Shown: piece after piece, positions 26,588-36,560 of the stretch
How positions within the stretch are numbered: the first letter of the stretch is position 1
Layout of the letters: the number at the start of each line of letters is the position of its first letter
Origin: UBA8106 sp913052135
GTDB taxonomy: Bacteria; Acidobacteriota; Vicinamibacteria; Vicinamibacterales; UBA823
Direction of reading: 5' to 3'
DNA length: 64,000 bases
NCBI GenBank assembly: GCA_913052135.1
Contig: CAJXDY010000005.1
Location: 1-64,000 of the forward strand
Made by a program: the position numbers and the translations under genes
The notes under the pieces: model-generated
Seen by the model: only the letters and a program-made list of their open reading frames with translations
The model's database searches: none
Told to the model about the DNA's origin: nothing

Positions 26588-29500
26588 CAGAAAGCGTGCC
26601 TTACACGAAAGTCGAGTGCGTAAGTTCGATCCTCGTTTTGAGAGAGAACCCATGAAAGTTGCTCGCTTTGATCGTACTCAAGCAGGACAAGCAAATCCTG
26701 TTCGGTCCCGGTCAGAGTTCGTGAGAGAGTCGCGTAAATGCGATCAGATACACGCTTGCCAATAGTTAACCTGGCTGCTGGTCTAAGCTCGGCTGTCTCG
26801 CGCCGGACGGCATCGGAAAGCGAAGGCGTGATCTCAAACGAATCGACGCCCAACGAACTCTCTAAAACCCTCCCAAACCCAGAGGAAAGTTGATCGGTAA
26901 CCAGTTGTGCCGCACGCGCTTGGAGTAATTGTTTCTCAGTCTCATCAGCTGTCCGAATAGCCCGCAACTCGCCCTCAGCAGGATCTCTTACATTACCGAG
27001 CAGCAAAGACAGAATATCGCTTGACGGTAACGGAGGGTCTGAGCTCAACGTCGGTACGAACCGGTCAGTAGTACCAGCGACGTGGAAAACCACACGGTAA
27101 ATCTCACCCGGCACGCGCACACTTGTCTCAGCTTCTACATCGAAGAATGGATTGATTTCACGAGGATTCGTGAAATCCATGCTGCCTCGGGTTACTACAT
27201 ACCGATTCCCCTCAAAGAATACCTCCCCGCGGTCAATCTCCATAAAACCAAATAACTGAGGAGCAATAGGCGTACCTCGAAGTGTAAGCTCCCCACTCGA
27301 TACGATTCGCGTATTCCGGTCGTTAATACGTAGGGTGCCTGGCACATTCACGCGGATATCAAAATTTAAAGGTAAAGCTGATGCATCAGCAGAGGGCGCT
27401 CCAGCAACTGCAGCGTCCTGATTCAAAATATCAAACAAGCCTGCATTCGTTTCCAATGTTCTGACCCATCTTGCGTCATTCACCTCAACCACACCTGATA
27501 ACACCGGATTCTCAACGGGACCCTGAAGAACTAGATTGGCGTCAACAGTAGAACGAAATTCTTCCGGATATCGCAACTGTATATCATCACCTACAGCCAA
27601 CATGCTGAATTCATCTAGACGATATCCGTCTAGACTAATGGACCCACCAAACTGCACATCGCCACCACCTAAAGTCGCCGTTAAATCATCCATACGTACA
27701 TTGCCGTTGTCGAATGTAACACGACCGTTTACCTGTTCGAAGGAATGCGGCAGAGAGGAATGTCGCAAACGACCATCAGTAATCTCAAGAGAGCCTGACA
27801 GTACTGGTGCCTCAATCAGACCTCGAATCTCAGTAACAATCTCAGCGTTCCCTGCACTGCGAATGTCACTAAAAAACCCTTGTAGAATCGCCAAGTTCGC
27901 ATTGCCAGTGACCAGCAACCCAAAACGATCTTCACCCAATCTCACTTCGCCACTGACAGTCAATTCCGTATCTTCCCCTTCGAGCTGCATCTTCGAGACT
28001 TGCACCACCTCTTGATCCAAAATAATTTGGATTAAATCGCTATTACGAACTTCGTAATCGTACAGAACTAACTGCAGTTGCTCAATGCTGGCAGTAACAT
28101 TGAGCTTCGCAAGATTACTCAGTGGACCAAGCACCCTAAGCGCCCCGCTGCCAGCCGTATCCGCAAACGGAAGAAATCGTGGCGCGAAAGCCCGCAAGAA
28201 AGGATCGAGTGAAGTGTCTGTAAATCGTATGGTCAATTCCGCATCAGCTTCCGGAGTAATGGCCACTTGTCCCGAGGCCGACACCGCCATGAGGGGTGAC
28301 GCAACCTCCAGCTCGACAGATGCCTGCTCGTTTCGTACGCCAACACGACCAGTCATCGGGCCAATTGTTTCACCACGTATCAACAACGTATCAATGCGAC
28401 CTTGTACGTCGTAAATTGGCCAATCAAAACTACCCGAACCACCGGCCGTAAACTGGAGTAACCCGTCCAATGGAAGTTCTGGCATTGAGACGGCGGCCAC
28501 TAGGCCTACGGGAATCCGACGGCCGTCCGCGTTGAATGTGTAAGTGCCACCCCAGTCAACGTATGCGGCACCAGTGATCAAGCCTTCACGTTTACGAATT
28601 TCAATGCCATCCAAACGCACACCACCGCCCTCATAACGGAGCAGGGCCGTCGCTGATTCAAACGGCTCACCGTAGGCAATCACCTCTCGTACTGTCGGTC
28701 GTGCAAATCCAAACGGTGCAATGTACTCGCCGTATAAGTGAAAGTCTCCTGTGATTAACCCTTCAACCGGATACTCCAATTGATCGAATGCAGTCCTGAG
28801 ATCTAAAACCGGCCATTGTTCTGCATTAAAGCGACCATTAAACTCTTCATCTCCATCAGTTCTCGGATAATCAAACGTGAAACGGCCATCGATCAACATT
28901 TGAGAGAATCCTTTTGTGAGAATACTCTCTGGAACAGTCGCATACCCGTTCTCGATGGTTGCTTCACCTTCCCAAGCACCCCACATTACATCCCACGCCC
29001 GTGGTTCAGCCTCGAATCGACCTTTCACACTTGGATCGATTAATTCGCCGGTTAGTTCTCCATCAAATGTCCCACTTCCTCCGATTTCCACCACCTGAGT
29101 GGGTCGCTCAAAGACTGTCATCAAGCCAGCTAAAACACGATGGCTTTCCTGCAAATTACTACTGGTCATGTGAAATGGAAGACGAGAATCTGAACCATAG
29201 GCTGTCTGACCCTCGAAGGATAGAAATGTGTGAGGAGTGGCTAGTTGGCTACCAGACGCTACATCGATCACACCAGAGCCGAGAGAATAATCAATCACTC
29301 CCCCAAGTGCCAGGCGCCCCTCTAGGACGTTCTTGACGGTCGATGTATTAACAATTGTGCCCCTTGGCGAGCGTCGCTCTTGAAGCGTGATGAGATCGGG
29401 TGGTGACACTTCGATGCGACCAGCTCCTTCCCGATCAACGAAGCTATCGCGTGGCCAAGACATCTTATTCCAACCGGTAGCTCGTCCTGCAAGCGGCAAG

Positions 29501-30663
29501 GTATCAAACTCAGGAAAATCGGTCAGGCTGGCCAGATCTAGATCGTCGTAAGTCACCTCCAGACTGGCAACACCAGCGCCTCCCTCATCCTCTGACGTTA
29601 AGGCATAGGACAACTCAAGTGTTCCGTCGTGGAACACTGCAGAGGACTCATGGATGTCGAATCCGTCTCGCCGCCATTCGAGAGACCCACGCACCTCGGA
29701 AAATGGATTACTGTCGATCCCTAGTCGTTCGCTCGAAAACTCGCCTCGAAGATTGCGGCCACCATCGTACAGGTGAAACGTGCCCACAAAGTCGCCGTCG
29801 CCAGACAATGTAAAGGCTTCATTTGGAAAGAAAACGTCACGCAGAATGGGCAAATCTAGTTCGGATCGAACTTGGTAGAACTGTTCCGGCCAATTCATAA
29901 TATCCGCTGTGCCCATCAAGCTCGACTCCGTTCCATCAGTCTGCAGGTCTAGTTGATCGAAAATCACCTTACCGTCATCGATCTGAAAATCGGCTTGCAG
30001 AGCTGCTTGCATCGGTTCAAAAGACTGGAGCTGTACCGTGCCTCCTGAGAATTCCGCGTGACCTTTGTAATCCAACATCTTGGTTACGGTAATATCAAAA
30101 TCTCGTCCTACTACACTCCAGGGAGTCGCGTGATCTTTATAGGTAAATTGCCCGCGTTCCGCATGGATTTCACTTAGAGTCGTAACAAACCATGTGTCTT
30201 CGGACAGTGCCAATTCGCTGAGATCTGGAAAAGTGTGGCGGTCGCCTGGAAAACTCTCGACTACCATCGCCCAGTCGGATATTGCGACAGAATCAAAAAG
30301 CAATTCCCCACGGAAAAGTGCCGACCAAGGCATGGAAATAACGACTTGGTCTGCGGTCAAAAATGCTCGATCCTCAAGCGTTGGGCCCTCAATAACAAAG
30401 TCTTCAACCAGAAATTGTCCGCGGAAAAGATAAACCGAGAGCTTGCCAATGTGGAGAGGGCGGCCCATTAGTTCCGTGCCAACTCGTTCCACATGTTTGC
30501 GTAGTGCTGGACCGAGGTCTACTGTTACGGTCGCCACAACAGCAATCACCACTGCAGCCACGAGCCCTATCAACACTAAACGTGGGTAGCGGGTTAGCAG
30601 ACGGCGGTGTCTCTTGCTCACCTCGACCTCGTTACGCTTGGTTTCAGGTCTCAACTCGAACAT
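26587..30663 (-). CDS. tamB: Translocation and assembly module protein TamB
   Basis: Large envelope-spanning AsmA-like protein of 1358 aa. The N-terminal membrane anchor is at residues ~28-50 (LVLIGLVAAVVIAVVATVTV), then an AsmA-type start (LRKHVERVGTELMGRPLHIG), a very long beta-rich groove region, and the C-terminal DUF490 domain (LTLRGTPIAPQLFGFMEIDR, YVVTRGSMDFTNP, SDILSLLLG). Family members carry phospholipids between membranes and help insert some outer-membrane proteins. Its ATG lies inside the last codons of the biotin-carrier gene (13-nt overlap) and its stop overlaps the start of the BamA-like gene, so translation is coupled on both sides. Confidence 0.93.
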   Translation of the reverse strand: MFELRPETKRNEVEVSKRHRRLLTRYPRLVLIGLVAAVVIAVVATVTVDLGPALRKHVERVGTELMGRPLHIGKLSVYLFRGQFLVEDFVIEGPTLEDRAFLTADQVVISMPWSALFRGELLFDSVAISDWAMVVESFPGDRHTFPDLSELALSEDTWFVTTLSEIHAERGQFTYKDHATPWSVVGRDFDITVTKMLDYKGHAEFSGGTVQLQSFEPMQAALQADFQIDDGKVIFDQLDLQTDGTESSLMGTADIMNWPEQFYQVRSELDLPILRDVFFPNEAFTLSGDGDFVGTFHLYDGGRNLRGEFSSERLGIDSNPFSEVRGSLEWRRDGFDIHESSAVFHDGTLELSYALTSEDEGGAGVASLEVTYDDLDLASLTDFPEFDTLPLAGRATGWNKMSWPRDSFVDREGAGRIEVSPPDLITLQERRSPRGTIVNTSTVKNVLEGRLALGGVIDYSLGSGVIDVASGSQLATPHTFLSFEGQTAYGSDSRLPFHMTSSNLQESHRVLAGLMTVFERPTQVVEIGGSGTFDGELTGELIDPSVKGRFEAEPRAWDVMWGAWEGEATIENGYATVPESILTKGFSQMLIDGRFTFDYPRTDGDEEFNGRFNAEQWPVLDLRTAFDQLEYPVEGLITGDFHLYGEYIAPFGFARPTVREVIAYGEPFESATALLRYEGGGVRLDGIEIRKREGLITGAAYVDWGGTYTFNADGRRIPVGLVAAVSMPELPLDGLLQFTAGGSGSFDWPIYDVQGRIDTLLIRGETIGPMTGRVGVRNEQASVELEVASPLMAVSASGQVAITPEADAELTIRFTDTSLDPFLRAFAPRFLPFADTAGSGALRVLGPLSNLAKLNVTASIEQLQLVLYDYEVRNSDLIQIILDQEVVQVSKMQLEGEDTELTVSGEVRLGEDRFGLLVTGNANLAILQGFFSDIRSAGNAEIVTEIRGLIEAPVLSGSLEITDGRLRHSSLPHSFEQVNGRVTFDNGNVRMDDLTATLGGGDVQFGGSISLDGYRLDEFSMLAVGDDIQLRYPEEFRSTVDANLVLQGPVENPVLSGVVEVNDARWVRTLETNAGLFDILNQDAAVAGAPSADASALPLNFDIRVNVPGTLRINDRNTRIVSSGELTLRGTPIAPQLFGFMEIDRGEVFFEGNRYVVTRGSMDFTNPREINPFFDVEAETSVRVPGEIYRVVFHVAGTTDRFVPTLSSDPPLPSSDILSLLLGNVRDPAEGELRAIRTADETEKQLLQARAAQLVTDQLSSGFGRVLESSLGVDSFEITPSLSDAVRRETAELRPAARLTIGKRVSDRIYATLSRTLTGTEQDLLVLLEYDQSEQLSWVLSQNEDRTYALDFRVRHAF

Positions 30664-31199
30664 AAGGGGCCTTCTTGTTCCACCGTCGCCAGCACCAGAC
30701 CGGCTTCGACCACGGCACCCGCTTTCACCTTGATTTCAACAACGCGACCCGCGCTTGGTGAAGTAAGCGTATTTTCCATTTTCATGGCTTCAACGACTAC
30801 TATTCCTTGTCGTTTGATCACTGGATCACCTGCAGCGACCAACAGTTTGACTACTCGACCAGGCATTGGTGCAGTAATCTCCTGCAATCCATCGGCAACC
30901 GTTGCCGAAGTGGTGTCTGTTGTAAATACTGATCGATCTGTGTTGAGCCCAATTTGAAAGACACAACTAGATTTTTCCACGGCGACGGTTGCTCGCCGAC
31001 CAGAATCAACAATAGTGACCATATGGCTCGAAAAATTCTGATCGCAGAAAATCACCGACAATGAAGACTGATCAAGGCGACGAGCATCTATGACATGCTG
31101 TCGGCCATTCACAGTCACGGTAAAGCGATTGTCTACCCCGATAACTCGGTCTATCTTGACACTCCGCACTTGCCCGTTGACGTCAACATCAAACGTCAT
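30651..31199 (-). CDS. Acyl-CoA carboxylase biotin carboxyl carrier subunit
   Basis: Protein of 182 aa that carries covalently bound biotin for the carboxylase. The C-terminal biotinyl/lipoyl domain (residues ~105-176) has the biotinylation motif VVVEAMKMEN with Lys140; PMPGRVVKLLV and a second half-motif follow. The N-terminal ~100 residues (VNGRQHVIDARRL) resemble the BT/linker part of propionyl-CoA carboxylase alpha chains. In those enzymes BC and carrier are fused; here they are separate genes sharing one base (TGATG at 31199). The 3' end overlaps tamB by 13 nt. Confidence 0.9.
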   Translation of the reverse strand: MTFDVDVNGQVRSVKIDRVIGVDNRFTVTVNGRQHVIDARRLDQSSLSVIFCDQNFSSHMVTIVDSGRRATVAVEKSSCVFQIGLNTDRSVFTTDTTSATVADGLQEITAPMPGRVVKLLVAAGDPVIKRQGIVVVEAMKMENTLTSPSAGRVVEIKVKAGAVVEAGLVLATVEQEGPLCSS

Positions 31200-32713
31200 C
31201 AGATTACGCGCAAGGCCTCAGCCTTGGCCTGCCGCCGCCATTCGGATGGCTTGTCTGGTTGTTTCGCAGCAGCTGAATCCTTACCAAGATAGGCATGCAG
31301 GGCCGCACCGACGACCGCGACCTCTTCGACTTCAGAAGTCGGCTCCATAAGTGGCTTACCATTACGCTCCGCCATCATCATGTCGATAAAATTCGTGTTG
31401 ACCGCTCCACTGTGAAATGCAGAACTTTGAAGGAGCCAAGAGAAAAACGGAATGGTTGTTTTGATTCCATGAACCTTGTACTCATCCATCGCACGTCGCA
31501 TGCGGGCGATAGCCACGGCTCGATCGGGGCCCCAAGCAATCACTTTAGAAATTAACGGGTCGTACCAAGTAGGCACCTCAAATCCCGAAGCAACACCGCT
31601 GTCATCACGAATTCCAGGACCAGAAGGTGTTCTCAGGGCTCGGATCGTCCCAGGTGACGGCATGAAACCATTGTCTGGATCCTCTGCGTAGACGCGACAC
31701 TCGATGGAGTGGCCCCGTGGCGTAAGTGTTTCCGCTGGATTAATGGTCAGCTGCCTACCGTGCGCAATGTGAAGCTGCCAATGAACAAGATCAACGCCTG
31801 TGATCATTTCGGTAACAGGATGTTCAACCTGAAGCCGAGTGTTCATCTCTAGAAAGTAAAACTTGCCAGCCGTATCAAGCAAAAATTCAACAGTACCGGC
31901 ATTAACGTAACCAACCGAACGAGCAAGCGCCACCGCAGCGGTCGCCATCTGTTCGCGCAACTCTCGGGTCACGAACATCGCTGGAGACTCTTCAACAATC
32001 TTTTGATAACGACGTTGAATTGAACAGTCGCGCTCAACAAAAGGCACTATTGCACCGTGCGAATCGCCAAGCAGTTGCACCTCAATATGACGTGGCTCGA
32101 TTATTTGTCGCTCCAAATAGACGAACTCATCACCAAACGCTGTTTGGGCCTCGGACCGCGCCTCTCGAAGCGCTGACGTAAGACCTTCCGGTTCACGCAC
32201 CAGGCGCATGCCCCGCCCACCACCGCCTGCCACGGCCTTAACAAATAGCGGATATCCGACTTCCCTAGCAATTTGCTTAACCTCAATGTCGGACAGATTT
32301 GGATCTAAGGGAGTGTCAGTACCAGGCACCACAGGAACTCCGGCACGCTGTGCCGCCTGGCGAGCCGCGATCTTACCACCCATGAGGGCAATCACATCAG
32401 CTGATGGTCCAACAAACGTTAAATTCGCATCGCGACAAGCAGCAGCAAACTTCGCATTCTCGGAAAGAAAGCCATATCCTGGATGCACAGCGGTCACATC
32501 AGCTTCACGCGCTACATCGATCATCCGGTCGATGTTTAGGTAACTCTCGGCTGGCTCGTTAGCCCCGATTTCATAAGCCTCGTCGGCATACCGTACGTGG
32601 GGCGCTAAGCGATCACAATCTGAATAGACGGCGACACTCTGAAATCCAAGCTCTCGACAAGCACGCATGATGCGCACTGCGATCTCTCCACGATTAGCAA
32701 CTAATACTTTCAT
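31199..32713 (-). CDS. accC: Biotin carboxylase subunit
   Basis: ATP-grasp enzyme of about 504 aa that carboxylates carrier-bound biotin with bicarbonate and ATP. It begins with the family N-terminus MKVLVANRGEIAVRIMRACR. The glycine-rich ATP loop KAVAGGGGRGMRLV is near residue 160, EMNTRLQVEHPVTE near 290, and a biotin carboxylase C-domain follows (GHSIECRVYAEDP). It is more like the BC of propionyl/acyl-CoA carboxylases, longer than E. coli AccC (449 aa), with ~50 extra residues at the C-terminus. ATG at 32713 is chosen over TTG at 32722. Its partners are the carrier gene downstream and the carboxyltransferase gene upstream. Confidence 0.92.
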   Translation of the reverse strand: MKVLVANRGEIAVRIMRACRELGFQSVAVYSDCDRLAPHVRYADEAYEIGANEPAESYLNIDRMIDVAREADVTAVHPGYGFLSENAKFAAACRDANLTFVGPSADVIALMGGKIAARQAAQRAGVPVVPGTDTPLDPNLSDIEVKQIAREVGYPLFVKAVAGGGGRGMRLVREPEGLTSALREARSEAQTAFGDEFVYLERQIIEPRHIEVQLLGDSHGAIVPFVERDCSIQRRYQKIVEESPAMFVTRELREQMATAAVALARSVGYVNAGTVEFLLDTAGKFYFLEMNTRLQVEHPVTEMITGVDLVHWQLHIAHGRQLTINPAETLTPRGHSIECRVYAEDPDNGFMPSPGTIRALRTPSGPGIRDDSGVASGFEVPTWYDPLISKVIAWGPDRAVAIARMRRAMDEYKVHGIKTTIPFFSWLLQSSAFHSGAVNTNFIDMMMAERNGKPLMEPTSEVEEVAVVGAALHAYLGKDSAAAKQPDKPSEWRRQAKAEALRVI

Positions 32714-32843
32714 CGTGATCAAACAACGATTGCAGATACAAGACTACTTAGCTGCGCTCGCCCATCGGCTGCTATAGTGAAACCGAGGGCAAGACCTCAC
32801 ATCTACCTATTATTCTAGCACTTAAGGGCGTCGGTCAAAGTGT

Positions 32844-34385
32844 CTATAGGGGAATATTGCCATGTTTCTTTGGCGGATTACGGTCACGTTTGTCGGCAAG
32901 ATTCGCGAACGCTGCGATTAGGGTCGATCTCGTTCGTCGTGGTTCGATCACAGCATCAACAAAACCATGCGCAGTAGCTGTAAAGGGATTGGCGAATTTG
33001 TCTCGGAACTCCTGGATCTTCTCATTGCGCAGCGCATCGGGATCGCTTGCATTCTCGAGATCGCGTTTGTAGAGGATGTTCACCGCACCTTCGGGTCCCA
33101 TCACGGCGATTTCTGCCGTTGGCCAAGCATAGTTAAGATCGGTACGGAGGTGTTTGCTTGACATGACGCAATAGGCGCCTCCATAGGCCTTTCGTGTTAT
33201 GACTGTCACCTTCGGCACCGTTGCCTCAGCGAAGGCGAACAATAACTTGGCACCGTGGCGAATAATCCCGCCGTGTTCCTGTTGAATTCCTGGTAGAAAT
33301 CCTGGTACGTCTTCGAGCGTTAATAGCGGAATATTAAATGCGTCACAGCAACGCACAAATCTGGCCGCCTTAACCGAGGCGTCGATGTCGAGTGTGCCAG
33401 CGAGGTGTGCCGGTTGATTAGCAACAACGCCAATCGAACGTCCGGCGAGTCGTATGAACCCTACGATGATGTTCCTTGCAAAATGTTGGTGCACCTCAAG
33501 GAACTTTTTGTGATCAGCAATTGAGCGGATTAGGTCCAGCATGTCATAAGGATGACTTGGTGACTCTGGAATAAGACTTTCCAGCATTTCATCTTCGCGA
33601 TCAGATGGATCCGCGCATTCCAAGTCAGGCGGCTCATCCAAATTGTTACTGGGTAAGTAGCCCAGTAATTCCCTCACAAGGGCTAAACATTCTCGATCGT
33701 CAGCGACCGCAAAGTGGGCAGCACCGCTCTGGGAGTTGTGCGTCATCGCTCCACCTAACTCCTCCTTCGTAACCTGCTGGTGCGTAACGGTCTCCACAAC
33801 ATCTGGCCCGGTTACAAACATGTAGCTTGTGTCCTGCACCATGATGTTAAAGTCAGTAATCGCTGGTGAATAGACAGCGCCGCCCGCGCACGGACCCATA
33901 ATTGCAGAGATCTGTGGAATCACCCCTGAGGCCAAAGTATTGCGAAGAAAAATGTCGGCATAACCACCTAACGAAAGCACACCTTCCTGAATCCGTGCAC
34001 CTCCCGAATCATTGAGCCCGACGACAGGTGCACCCATCTTGATCGCTAGGTCCAGGATCTTCACGATCTTGGCGGCATTGGTTTCCGACAGTGAACCACC
34101 AAACACCGTAAAATCTTGTGCGAAAGCGTACACTGTTCGGCCATCGACACATCCATACCCAGCCACAACACCGTCACCCGGCACCTTTTGATTAGCCATA
34201 CCGAAGTCCTGACACCGATGCACCACCAGCTTGTCAAGTTCATTGAATGTTCCGGGATCGAACAATCGATCGATACGCTCACGAGCAGTGAGTTTCCCAG
34301 CGGCATTCTGCCGTGCTAGTCGTGCATCACCTCCACCGCGTTCGGCACGTGCCTCCAACTCGGCAAGCTGTTTACGTGTATCCAA
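32844..34385 (-). CDS. pccB: Acyl-CoA (propionyl-CoA-type) carboxylase beta subunit
   Basis: Carboxyltransferase of about 513 aa that moves CO2 from biotin to an acyl-CoA. Crotonase-fold halves: N-terminal half with GKLTARERIDRLFDPGTF, VYAFAQDFTVFGGSLSE, GGARIQEGV and GPCAGGAVYSPA; C-terminal half with NQPAHLAGTLDIDA, DVPGFLPG and KAYGGAYCVMSSK. These are typical of PccB/methylmalonyl-CoA decarboxylase alpha. Propionyl-CoA as substrate is an inference from the family. The start is TTG at 34385, preceded by GGAAAAGG. About 130 nt separate it from accC, yet all four carboxylase-region genes are co-directional; the transaldolase-like gene ends 6 nt upstream. Confidence 0.92.
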   Translation of the reverse strand: MDTRKQLAELEARAERGGGDARLARQNAAGKLTARERIDRLFDPGTFNELDKLVVHRCQDFGMANQKVPGDGVVAGYGCVDGRTVYAFAQDFTVFGGSLSETNAAKIVKILDLAIKMGAPVVGLNDSGGARIQEGVLSLGGYADIFLRNTLASGVIPQISAIMGPCAGGAVYSPAITDFNIMVQDTSYMFVTGPDVVETVTHQQVTKEELGGAMTHNSQSGAAHFAVADDRECLALVRELLGYLPSNNLDEPPDLECADPSDREDEMLESLIPESPSHPYDMLDLIRSIADHKKFLEVHQHFARNIIVGFIRLAGRSIGVVANQPAHLAGTLDIDASVKAARFVRCCDAFNIPLLTLEDVPGFLPGIQQEHGGIIRHGAKLLFAFAEATVPKVTVITRKAYGGAYCVMSSKHLRTDLNYAWPTAEIAVMGPEGAVNILYKRDLENASDPDALRNEKIQEFRDKFANPFTATAHGFVDAVIEPRRTRSTLIAAFANLADKRDRNPPKKHGNIPL

Positions 34386-34391
34386 TCGCTG

Positions 34392-35045
34392 TCAACCTTT
34401 TCCAGTTTGTGCTTTTTCCCAGTCGGCAAGGAATTGTTTAAGACCAATGTCAGTCAGCGGGTGCTTAAATAATTTCTTGAGAACAGCCGGCGGACAGGTA
34501 CACACATCAGCTCCCATTTCCGCTGCCTGGATGATGTGAAGCGGACCTCGGACGCTGGCTACCAGCACTTCAGTCAAAAATTCATAATTTTCGTAGATCT
34601 CAACAATAGAACCAATCAAGTCCATTCCAGACGTGCCGATGTCGTCAAGGCGGCCTACAAACGGACTAACAAAGGTGGCGCCAACCTTGGCTGCCAACAG
34701 CGCCTGTGCCGCGGAAAATACCAATGTGACGTTCACAGGAATATTCTCGGAAACCAAAGCCCGACACGCCTTGATCCCTTCCTCGCCAAAGGGCACCTTA
34801 ACGACTATGTGATCGTCAATTTTTCGCAGTTGACGACCCTCTTGAATCATTCCTTCTGTATCTGTCGCCACAACCTCGGCGCTGACAGGACCTTGCACCA
34901 AGTCACAGATTTCTTTGAGAATCTTGCGCGGATCACCAGCTTCCTTCGCAAGTAATGAAGGATTGGTTGTAGCACCATCCACGATACCAAGTGGCATCAA
35001 GTCGGTGAAGTGTTGCACATTACCCGAATCAACGAACAATTTCAT
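34392..35045 (-). CDS. Transaldolase / fructose-6-phosphate aldolase-like protein
   Basis: Small transaldolase-family (TalC/FSA) enzyme of about 217 aa. It has the opening MKLFVDSGNV, GATTNPSLLAK, and the Schiff-base lysine in HIVVKVPFG (Lys83), then VNVTLVFSAAQALLAAKVGA, SPFVGRLDDIG and a C-terminal LADWEK. Members act either as transaldolase in the pentose phosphate pathway or as aldolase; they are not separable with certainty here. ATG at 35045 is preferred because AAGGAG lies about 7 nt upstream. It is followed by pccB 6 nt later. Confidence 0.92.
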   Translation of the reverse strand: MKLFVDSGNVQHFTDLMPLGIVDGATTNPSLLAKEAGDPRKILKEICDLVQGPVSAEVVATDTEGMIQEGRQLRKIDDHIVVKVPFGEEGIKACRALVSENIPVNVTLVFSAAQALLAAKVGATFVSPFVGRLDDIGTSGMDLIGSIVEIYENYEFLTEVLVASVRGPLHIIQAAEMGADVCTCPPAVLKKLFKHPLTDIGLKQFLADWEKAQTGKG

Positions 35046-35132
35046 GCTGTCGCTCCTTGGGATACACAATCATAGGCGCCCATTTTATCAACCTTACTTC
35101 TACCTCTAGGCAGTTGTACACTCTGAGCCTGC

Positions 35133-36560
35133 TCATCGCGGCGTCTCTTGAACTTGATTGGATGGGCCACTAATATTGGGGGCCTTCGCGGTATCAAGAG
35201 CCACGACCGCGTACACATAATCAACACCAGCTATCCCGGACGTATCCCGATAAGTCGTTTCCGTAATGATACCGGAGTGTAACGGCTGCAGTGTCTCACC
35301 TGTTGCTTCAGCCCGCAAGACCTGGTACCCCGCGAGATCTGCCTCAGAACTTGCATTCCAGATTAGGTTGATAGTCCCAACATTGGCAACTGCAACCAAA
35401 TTCGTGGGTGGCGCGGGTGGGAATGTATCGATAAATTTAACGCACGTTTCCGTTGACGGCGGACTCTCAATCATTATCTCGAACGTCTCAACAGGCTCAG
35501 TTGCGTCAACTGACTCCGGGGAATCAAGGACCATCTGGTTAATCTGTTTAAGCGTTCCGATCATGTAGCAGCGCTCAAGACCAAATTCAACACGTGGATC
35601 CTGGAACTGCAAAGATTCTAATGGTGTGTCGTTTAGTGGTATCGGAACAACATGGGTAACGTTCGTGTTCTTTGCAACTTCATACACGTTATACCGGCTA
35701 GTAATACGCAGACGACTGGGTTGGCCAAATTCTTCAATTGGCGCCGACCTTAAACCCGATTCCGACACTGACGCCTGAACAAGACGACGCGCCTCACGCG
35801 CTGGAATCCAAGTCATCGTAACAACATCGCTTGTGTACTGAACGCTAGGATATGCCGTTGAATACGGCGGGGCCGTCAACCGCATTGGAATTGGTGCCGC
35901 CGGACTACGACGTCCTCCCTTGGTAACGCCGATCACTGCATAAAAGCGACTTGGAGGTGGTACAAATGACGGGGACACAAGAGGGCCTTGGAGCTGCTGC
36001 AATCTTGGCTGCTTCTTATCTTGTTCATTGCTACGCCTACGAGGGCTCCGCCGGATCTCCGTTAGGTCGATCGGTGTCAGCATCTCGGGTGTAAGTGTTT
36101 CGATAAACGAAATGCGCTGCCCCTGCACATATCCAGCATCTTCGATGACTGTTAACAAAGCTGCTGATGGCGTATCAGCTATCGATTCTTGATCAGACTC
36201 ATCACCTTCAAGGTCCTCTGGTTCGGGAGGCTGATACACTTCGAAAGTTGCGATCAGCGTCGCAGTTCTTCGAAACTCACGATCGGTCAATGGCGGTTCA
36301 GTAGAGGGAAATGAATGGGCTGTTAAAGCATATAGCTCGACGCTGCCTATGTCTGCTGGCGTACTGCCGTCTGAGTTTTCAGTTGGCACATTGAAATTGA
36401 GGAAAACCTCAGACCCGATCCGACGGATACTAAAGTCCTCGACTGGAGCTGGTACTAAGCGCAGTGGCGCAAGCGGAGGCCCCTTCTTACCGCAAGCACC
36501 GATTGCAAAAAGTGCCAGCGACGCGATTGACACCAACAGCCGCCACCGCGATTTGGTCAC
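35133..36560 (-). CDS. Lipoprotein with fibronectin type III domain
   Basis: Exported lipoprotein of about 475 aa. The signal peptide has a lipobox with Cys23 (LFAIGAC, then GKKGPPLAPL, a very common start of small bacterial lipoproteins). The N-terminal half is proline- and acid-rich. At residues ~375-470 there is an FN3 domain (PPAPPTNLVAVANVGTINL, WNASSEADLAGYQVLRAEA). Start GTG at 36560 overlaps the hslU stop by 4 nt (GTGA), so it is translated in coupling with hslU. Function unknown; a role in binding sugars or proteins at the envelope is only a guess. Confidence 0.82.
   Translation of the reverse strand: MTKSRWRLLVSIASLALFAIGACGKKGPPLAPLRLVPAPVEDFSIRRIGSEVFLNFNVPTENSDGSTPADIGSVELYALTAHSFPSTEPPLTDREFRRTATLIATFEVYQPPEPEDLEGDESDQESIADTPSAALLTVIEDAGYVQGQRISFIETLTPEMLTPIDLTEIRRSPRRRSNEQDKKQPRLQQLQGPLVSPSFVPPPSRFYAVIGVTKGGRRSPAAPIPMRLTAPPYSTAYPSVQYTSDVVTMTWIPAREARRLVQASVSESGLRSAPIEEFGQPSRLRITSRYNVYEVAKNTNVTHVVPIPLNDTPLESLQFQDPRVEFGLERCYMIGTLKQINQMVLDSPESVDATEPVETFEIMIESPPSTETCVKFIDTFPPAPPTNLVAVANVGTINLIWNASSEADLAGYQVLRAEATGETLQPLHSGIITETTYRDTSGIAGVDYVYAVVALDTAKAPNISGPSNQVQETPR

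Noticed and set aside
27536..28015. 159-codon plus-strand frame inside tamB
   Set aside because: Antisense shadow of the TamB coding sequence.
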